6,371 nucleotides of DNA from the NCBI GenBank assembly GCA_902465755.1, contig CABQOK010000086.1, forward strand, positions 1-6,371, given 5' to 3'. The notes beneath the pieces are model-generated. The model was not told where the DNA came from, ran no database searches, and saw only the letters and a program-made list of their open reading frames with translations. Each line of letters begins with the position of its first letter. Position 1 is the first letter of the stretch. Source of the stretch: an uncultured Anaerococcus sp. Lineage in GTDB: Bacteria; Bacillota; Clostridia; Tissierellales; Peptoniphilaceae. Positions 6,213 to 6,371 of the stretch are shown one piece after another. The position numbers and the translations under genes were made by a program.

Positions 6213-6234
6213 GCTCCTTTTTAGGAGCTTTTTT
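6211..6234 (+). terminator. Intrinsic terminator of the helicase gene
   Basis: GCTCCT (6213-6218) and AGGAGC (6223-6228) pair across a TTTT loop, extendable outward by a G-U and an A-U pair, and are followed by TTTTTT (6229-6234). The hairpin begins at the helicase stop codon. On the opposite strand the stem is not followed by a T-run, so it should act rightward only. It lies within the last codons of folC. Confidence 0.85.
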
Positions 6235-6371
6235 CATGCTTTAATATATCACCTACCAAATATAAGGATCCACACCAAATAACCAAGTCGTCTTCACTCG
6301 CTGTTTCTTTGGAATACTCATAAGCTTCTATTGGATCTTTAATCTCTATAACCTCTTTTACTTTACCCTTA
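6221..6371 (-). CDS. folC: Folylpolyglutamate/dihydrofolate synthase, C-terminal end only
   Basis: The last 49 codons of a leftward gene entering from the right edge, ending at TAA 6223-6221. The translation includes EDDLVIWCGSLYLVGDILK, which matches the C-terminal signature of FolC: a (E)DD-LV-V-GSLYLVG strand and helix in the Mur-ligase C-terminal domain. FolC adds glutamate to folates, and in many bacteria to dihydropteroate, so that they are retained in the cell and bound well by folate enzymes. Only this end is visible, so the length, P-loop and start cannot be judged, and a relative with the same C-terminal domain is possible but less likely. The stop lies eight bases past the end of the convergent helicase gene, and the final codons are shared with the helicase terminator hairpin. 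Confidence 0.82.
   Translation of the reverse strand, partial: KGKVKEVIEIKDPIEAYEYSKETASEDDLVIWCGSLYLVGDILKHEKSS

Noticed and set aside
1..6371. Mobile element, CRISPR array, tRNA/rRNA, riboswitch or defence island
   Set aside because: No transposase or integrase, direct-repeat array, long terminal inverted repeats or structured RNA signature was seen. Nearly all of the window is explained by conserved housekeeping genes.

Overview
This window carries ordinary chromosomal housekeeping genes from a low-GC, probably anaerobic Gram-positive bacterium (Firmicutes/Bacillota). The evidence is the strongly AT-rich sequence, Shine-Dalgarno sites of the GGAG type, short hairpin-plus-T terminators and the protein families present. 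A member of the Tissierellia (Anaerococcus/Peptoniphilus-like cocci) would fit the protein flavour, but that is inference from memory and not demonstrated here.

Layout: (1) The window opens inside a leftward gene for a three-domain Xaa-Pro aminopeptidase (aminopeptidase P, M24B); only its first 248 residues are present (1-745). (2) A divergent intergenic region (746-941) holds a near-consensus rightward promoter, a leftward -10 box, and a perfect 10-bp inverted repeat that could be an operator. (3) A rightward two-gene operon follows: ychF (942-2039), the OLA1/YchF-family ATPase, then tdk (2047-2652), a type II thymidine kinase. The pair ends in a strong 12-bp-stem terminator that also serves the convergent gene. 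(4) A leftward pair follows: map (methionine aminopeptidase type I, most likely starting at TTG 3498) downstream of a TM1586-type nitroreductase-family gene (start most likely 4341), with a small GC-rich hairpin between them. (5) A rightward compact UvrD/PcrA-like superfamily 1A helicase gene (4419-6212) probably makes a leaderless mRNA: an extended -10 lies seven bases before the ATG and there is no Shine-Dalgarno. (6) The window closes with the last 49 codons of leftward folC (6221-6371); the helicase terminator hairpin is written into the end of folC.

The genes do not form one pathway. Two metallopeptidases of the M24 fold (Xaa-Pro aminopeptidase and methionine aminopeptidase) act on N-termini of peptides and nascent proteins. 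YchF is a ribosome-associated ATPase. Tdk salvages thymidine and FolC retains folates needed for thymidylate synthesis. The helicase belongs to DNA repair or replication support. I found no mobile element, CRISPR array, RNA gene, toxin-antitoxin pair or defence system, and no credible undescribed system. The points worth a second look are small: start-site corrections, a likely leaderless helicase mRNA, an operator-like inverted repeat, loss of the redox cysteine in YchF, and a terminator overlapping a coding end.
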